A stretch of DNA of 64,000 nt, from NCBI RefSeq assembly GCF_049801075.1, contig NZ_JBNAGG010000002.1, positions 434,001-498,000 of the forward strand, written 5' to 3'. How positions within the stretch are numbered: position 1 is the first letter of the stretch; every line of letters begins with the position of its first letter. This stretch comes from Maritalea sp049801075. GTDB taxonomy: Bacteria; Pseudomonadota; Alphaproteobacteria; Rhizobiales; Devosiaceae. Both the position numbers and the translations under genes were made by a program. Shown here one piece after another: positions 61,310-64,000 of this stretch. The notes under the pieces are model-generated. The model did no database searches and had not been told where the DNA came from. It worked only from the letters and a program-made list of their open reading frames with translations.

Positions 61310-62338
61310 ATGAGCGAACAAGAGATCGTCACCGATGTGGTGATTGTCGGTGCGGGTCCTGTTGGACTTTTTGCGGTGTTTGAACTGGGCCTTCTGGACA
61401 TCAAATGCCATTTGATTGACATTCTGGACAAGCCGGGCGGCCAATGCGCTGAGCTTTATCCGGAAAAGCCGATCTATGACATTCCAGCCTTTCCCGAAAT
61501 TTCTGGGCAAGAGCTGACCGATAATTTGTTGAAGCAGGCGGAGCCATTTGGCCCGACCTACCATTATAACCGCATGGTCAACGAGATCGAGCGGCAGGAT
61601 AATGGCGACTTCCTCGTGAAAACCGATGCGGGCGAAACCTTCCGCTGTAAGGTTGTGGTGATCGCTGCTGGCGGTGGTTCGTTCCAGCCGAAGCGTCCTC
61701 CCGTGCCAAACATTGAAGAATATGAAAACCAGTCTGTTTTCTATGCCGTGCGCAAAATGGATGATTTCCGCGATCATGATATTGTGATTGTTGGCGGCGG
61801 CGACAGTGCACTGGATTGGACCTTGAACCTTGCGCCTTTGGCCAAAAGCCTGACGCTTGTGCACCGTCGCGATAGCTTCCGCGCCCACACCGACAGCGTG
61901 AACAAAATGCGCGCCTTGGTGGATGAGGGCAAAATCAACTTTGAGCTGGGCCAGATTGCCTCGCTTGAAGGCGAAAACGGCCAGATCAGCGCCGTGAACA
62001 TCAAAAATGCTGACGGCGAAAAAAGCCTGCCGGCAACCCGTTTGATGCCGTTCTTTGGCCTGACCATGAAGCTTGGCCCTGTGGCCAATTGGGGCCTCAA
62101 TCTGCATGAAAACCTGATCAATGTGGACACTGAAAAGTTCGCCACATCGGAAGAAGGTATTTTTGCAATTGGTGACATCAACTATTATCCTGGCAAATTG
62201 AAACTGATCCTTTCTGGCTTCCACGAAGCGGCGCTGATGGCGCAGGCGGCCAAGAAGATCATCTCCCCGGATGAAAAAGTTGTGTTCCAATACACCACAT
62301 CATCCACCAAATTGCAGAAGAAGCTTGGGGTGAAATAA
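61310..62338 (+). CDS. fpr: Ferredoxin-NADP+ reductase (thioredoxin-reductase-like)
   Basis: A 342-residue flavoprotein with two dinucleotide folds: FAD GAGPVGLFAVFELGLL (about 12-29) and NADPH VGGGDSALDWTLNL (about 159-172). DKPGGQCAELYPEKPIYDIPAF is characteristic, and no redox-active CxxC is seen, so it is not a thioredoxin reductase. The C-terminal IGDINYYPGKLKLILSGFHEA is the FAD-binding GD motif. It would pass NADPH electrons to the coupled ferredoxin. Confidence 0.93.
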   Translation: MSEQEIVTDVVIVGAGPVGLFAVFELGLLDIKCHLIDILDKPGGQCAELYPEKPIYDIPAFPEISGQELTDNLLKQAEPFGPTYHYNRMVNEIERQDNGDFLVKTDAGETFRCKVVVIAAGGGSFQPKRPPVPNIEEYENQSVFYAVRKMDDFRDHDIVIVGGGDSALDWTLNLAPLAKSLTLVHRRDSFRAHTDSVNKMRALVDEGKINFELGQIASLEGENGQISAVNIKNADGEKSLPATRLMPFFGLTMKLGPVANWGLNLHENLINVDTEKFATSEEGIFAIGDINYYPGKLKLILSGFHEAALMAQAAKKIISPDEKVVFQYTTSSTKLQKKLGVK

Positions 62339-62670
62339 TGCATATTTACGTCACCGACCATAATGGCAAGGAACATGAGCTGGAAGCGCTGGAAGGCTGG
62401 CGCGTCATGGAAGTGATCCGCGATTGGGGCTTGCCCATCAAAGCCGAATGCGGTGGCGCATGTGCGTGTGCAACTTGCCATGTGTTCGTTGATCCCGAAT
62501 GGCAGAGCAAGCTGCACCCCGCCACGGACGAGGAAGAAGATATGCTCGACACGGTTCCCGATGTTGAAGACAATTCTCGCCTTTCTTGCCAAATCCTGAT
62601 GAGCGAAGAGCTCGACGGGTTGAAAGTTTCTCTGGCGCCGAGCGCAAAGCCCGACGCTGAGGTTGCATAG
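62338..62670 (+). CDS. 2Fe-2S ferredoxin
   Basis: A 110-residue adrenodoxin-type ferredoxin with AECGGACACATCHVFV and the distal RLSCQILM cysteine. The start overlaps the reductase stop (TAATG). Together with the FNR it is the likely electron donor of CysI, replacing the absent CysJ. Confidence 0.93.
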   Translation: MHIYVTDHNGKEHELEALEGWRVMEVIRDWGLPIKAECGGACACATCHVFVDPEWQSKLHPATDEEEDMLDTVPDVEDNSRLSCQILMSEELDGLKVSLAPSAKPDAEVA

Positions 62671-62674
62671 TTTT

Positions 62675-62715
62675 CGCTCACGGTTGAGCGCTGGTCGGTG
62701 CTTTGCACCGATCAG
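62675..62715 (+). other. Two adjacent hairpins after the ferredoxin gene
   Basis: CGCTCA-CGGT-TGAGCG (62675-62690), then CTGGTCGGTGC-TTT-GCACCGATCAG (62691-62715), 11 bp with one G.T. A third stem CGGCGC-N6-GCGCCG follows at 62732-62749. None carries a T-run. Confidence 0.7.
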
Positions 62716-62775
62716 CTAACCTGCGCGGGCGCGGCGCTAAAGTGCGCCGGGCTGGCCGCCCAAGCCTTGTTCAGG

Positions 62776-62809
62776 TGCCCCCGGCGTTTGCGCTTATGGG
62801 GGCATTTTT
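62776..62809 (+). terminator. Intrinsic terminator of the sulfite operon
   Basis: TGCCCCC (62776-62782), 15-base loop, GGGGGCA (62798-62804), TTTTT. Confidence 0.75.
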
Positions 62810-62835
62810 ATGGGGCGTCACTGGTTGCTGCGCTC

Positions 62836-62874
62836 GCATTTTCTGTCCTAACGTCGGACGGGCTGGCCTAGCAC
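62836..62874. repeat. Family B repeat, copy 1
   Basis: GCATT..TGTCCT..CG.CGGACGGGCTGGC pattern. Copy 2 is at 63216-63254 and copy 3 at 63860-63898. Copy 2 is enclosed by ATTGCAAG (63208-63215) and CTTGCAAT (63248-63255). Confidence 0.7.
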
Positions 62875-62888
62875 CCCCGGCATTATTG

Positions 62889-63043
62889 CGCGCCGCCGTC
62901 GTTCGCTGCGCTCACTACCCCGGCATCCCCGAAGTTTTTACGTGCCGCCACCGCTCGCTGCACTCCCGTCCCCGGCACCCCCGGAGTCTTTTTTGCCGCC
63001 ACCGCTCGCTTCGCTCCCGTCCCCGGCACCCCCGCCGATTGGT
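62889..63043. repeat. Tandem array of three ~51-bp GC-rich repeats (family A)
   Basis: Consecutive units have GCCGCC at 62892, 62944 and 62995 (spacing 52 and 51). Each reads GCCGCC, then a CG-TCGCT-CGCTC core, then CCCCGGCA and CCCCG. Each unit can form a hairpin (GTGCCG at 62943-62948 with CGGCAC at 62973-62978 in unit 2). Further single copies are at about 63660-63700 and 63784-63828. The region 62810-64000 contains no gene I can support. Confidence 0.8.
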
Positions 63044-63106
63044 GCCAAGCATTGAACTCTGATTTCCCGGCGCCATTTTTCCTCGACATCGGCCACACCC
63101 GCCGCC

Positions 63107-63142
63107 GTCACCCCAAGACTTGATCTTGGGGTCCATTTCACT
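63107..63142. repeat. Palindromic element with CTTGA loop, copy 1
   Basis: CCCCAAGA (63111-63118), loop CTTGA, TCTTGGGG (63124-63131), followed by TCCATTT and soon TTTTCCGCTT. It resembles the dispersed palindromes common in Rhizobiales genomes. Confidence 0.75.
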
Positions 63143-63320
63143 TTTCCGCTTGCTGATGTGGTGGCGGTCCAATCACCTGCGCTCCTACAAGCTGACAACT
63201 CAAATGGATTGCAAGGCATTATTTGTCCTCACGCCGGACGGGCTGGTCTTGCAATGACGCGGTGAGGGTGGTTGGTGCTTTGCCAAAACATCTGCGTGTA
63301 ATTGCCTACACATCCCCTTT

Positions 63321-63360
63321 GGCCATCCCGGCCTTGAGCCGGGATCAATTTTCCGCTTCC
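63321..63360. repeat. Palindromic element with CTTGA loop, copy 2
   Basis: ATCCCGGC (63325-63332), loop CTTGA, GCCGGGAT (63338-63345), followed by CAATTTTCCGCTT. The loop is identical to copy 1 and the flank is similar, while the arms differ with compensation. Confidence 0.75.
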
Positions 63361-63409
63361 TGCCCACATTCGCGCAGACACACCAAAGCGCCTGACATGC
63401 GGCATGCAT

Positions 63410-63695
63410 TCAGGGGATAAGGTTTGCGGGGCACGAGACGTTTCGGGGCTCGTGGTTGCGCAGAGAATTGAGACCGTTCACGTCTCGCACCAGCGGCGTT
63501 TTTCGCACCTTGGTCTGATTATGCGGGGTGCTGACCCAATAGTCCCAGCCGCACCGATGCGTTGCACCGGACGGCCCGCCCTTGGTGTCGGGCGAAATCA
63601 AATCAAAGGCGCGGTGCGCCGCGTCCGGCCCACCAACCGCTTCTTCATAAGTCTGTTTATTGCCGCCACCGGTCGCTTCGCTCCCGTCCCCCCCC
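63410..63695 (-). pseudogene. Protein-like minus-strand frame without a start codon
   Basis: From just after a stop near 63704 the minus strand is open to the stop at 63410-63412. It translates with protein-like composition: KQTYEEAVGGPDAAH, RAFDLISPDTKGG, HRCGWDYWVSTPHNQTK, VNGLNSLRNHEPRN. There is no ATG; the only usual alternative start is TTG 63601. A nine-C run at about 63688-63696 marks its beginning and could hide a frameshift. The family is not recognised. It may be a gene remnant or an RNA that happens to be open. Confidence 0.3.
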
Positions 63696-63705
63696 CGTCA
63701 TAATG

Positions 63706-63880
63706 GGAGGGCCGACAGCGGTCGCCACGGTCGCAGTTTACGCACTCACGCCGCGTGGCTGCCGGGCACCCCCGGCATTTTTACGCGCCGCCGTCGTTCG
63801 CTACGCTCACTACCCCGGCATCCCCGCCAGTTGGAGGGCCGATAGCGGTCGCTACGGTCGCATTTTCTGTCCTCTCGCCG
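63706..63880. repeat. Direct duplication, offset 127 bp (family C)
   Basis: GGAGGGCCGACAGCGGTCGC at 63706 recurs as GGAGGGCCGATAGCGGTCGC at 63833, with CACGGTCGCA/TACGGTCGCA continuing. A family A unit lies between the two copies. Confidence 0.75.
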
Positions 63881-64000
63881 GGCAGGCTGGCCCGGCATAG
63901 GGGTGAATGCGATCGCTTTGCTTGCGCCGATGCGCGGCATCCTGCCGACTGCTCGACAGGGAAACAGATATACCCCGTTGTTCGTCAACAACCGCGTGGG

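Noticed and set aside
60830..62290. 486-residue minus-strand ORF across cysH and fpr
   Set aside because: Shadow frame produced by codon bias of two well-supported genes; no domain, and it crosses the gap between them.
62703..63062. 119-residue plus-strand ORF with CRHRSL-SRPRHPR repeats
   Set aside because: The peptide repeats are translations of the noncoding ~51-bp units; no RBS, and the frame starts inside hairpins.
62938..63219. Minus-strand Gly/Ser-rich ORF over the same repeats
   Set aside because: Also a translation of the repeat units, with no domain or RBS.
62810..64000. CRISPR array
   Set aside because: The ~51-bp units are contiguous without unique spacers, vary in sequence, and no cas genes are present.

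Overview
The window is a gene-dense stretch of an alphaproteobacterial chromosome, most likely Hyphomicrobiales. The thyA-folA-hflK-hflC-degP order, the serB/miaA divergence and a very long two-TM coiled-coil protein resembling the growth pole ring (GPR) protein of polar-growing Rhizobiales all point that way. A marine, Devosiaceae/Maritalea-like lineage would fit the moderate GC content, the NrtS-type small transporter and the PlcP/Agt-like lipid remodelling pair, but that finer placement is inference. I see no rRNA, recognisable tRNA, transposase, prophage or CRISPR array.

Layout. 1-5159: thymidylate/folate genes (thyA partial, a MazG-like hydrolase, folA), then hflK-hflC-DUF2065-degP. 5162-11302: serB against miaA, a tautomerase-like protein, an MFS transporter, and a tightly overlapping minus-strand operon (M20 peptidase, DUF4180, YbaK, DUF4329). 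11493-13969: ilvBN behind a classic Leu/Val/Ile leader peptide and attenuator. 14015-20311: mixed housekeeping genes (phosphatase, NmrA/HxlR divergent pair, pdxJ, FMN reductase, Usp, M32 carboxypeptidase). 20519-29106: a GGDEF-EAL protein, metY, a TetR gene with a palindromic operator, ilvC, a PhzF protein and leuA behind a second leader peptide. 29269-38458: msrA, an AKR-MscS-GAF operon, XRE-cupin, GntR-nagB, a FemAB-like protein, cardiolipin synthase, and GNAT-nrtS. 38728-46917: acs, two tandem secreted FecR-domain paralogues with low-complexity tails, a CHASE2-PAS-GGDEF-EAL protein and nagZ. 47018-50165: PlcP/Agt-like pair and an MFS transporter. 50254-56401: the 1670-residue GPR-like protein divergent from an Hpt protein, with a CtrA-type box between them, then a ferredoxin. 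56618-62670: a sulfite assimilation operon (cysG, DUF2849, cysI, a cysH-DUF934 fusion, ferredoxin-NADP reductase, ferredoxin). 62671-64000: no convincing gene, but a dense cluster of several families of GC-rich repeats and hairpins.

How the genes work together. The three branched-chain loci (ilvBN, ilvC, leuA) cover most of the valine/leucine branch, and two carry translated leaders, so attenuation by charged-tRNA supply is the likely control. The sulfur cluster lacks a CysJ flavoprotein but encodes an FNR and a ferredoxin, suggesting NADPH to FNR to ferredoxin to CysI electron flow. Two c-di-GMP proteins are degenerate in opposite halves: one has an intact GGDEF and a damaged EAL, the other a GGDRF and an intact EAL-type site.

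The most interesting candidates for a second look are the FecR-FecR-CHASE2 locus, the 33- and 22-residue repeats of the GPR-like protein with its CtrA-type site, the CysH-DUF934 fusion, and the repeat cluster at the right end. None is proven to be a new system from sequence alone. All promoter, operator and terminator calls are by eye.
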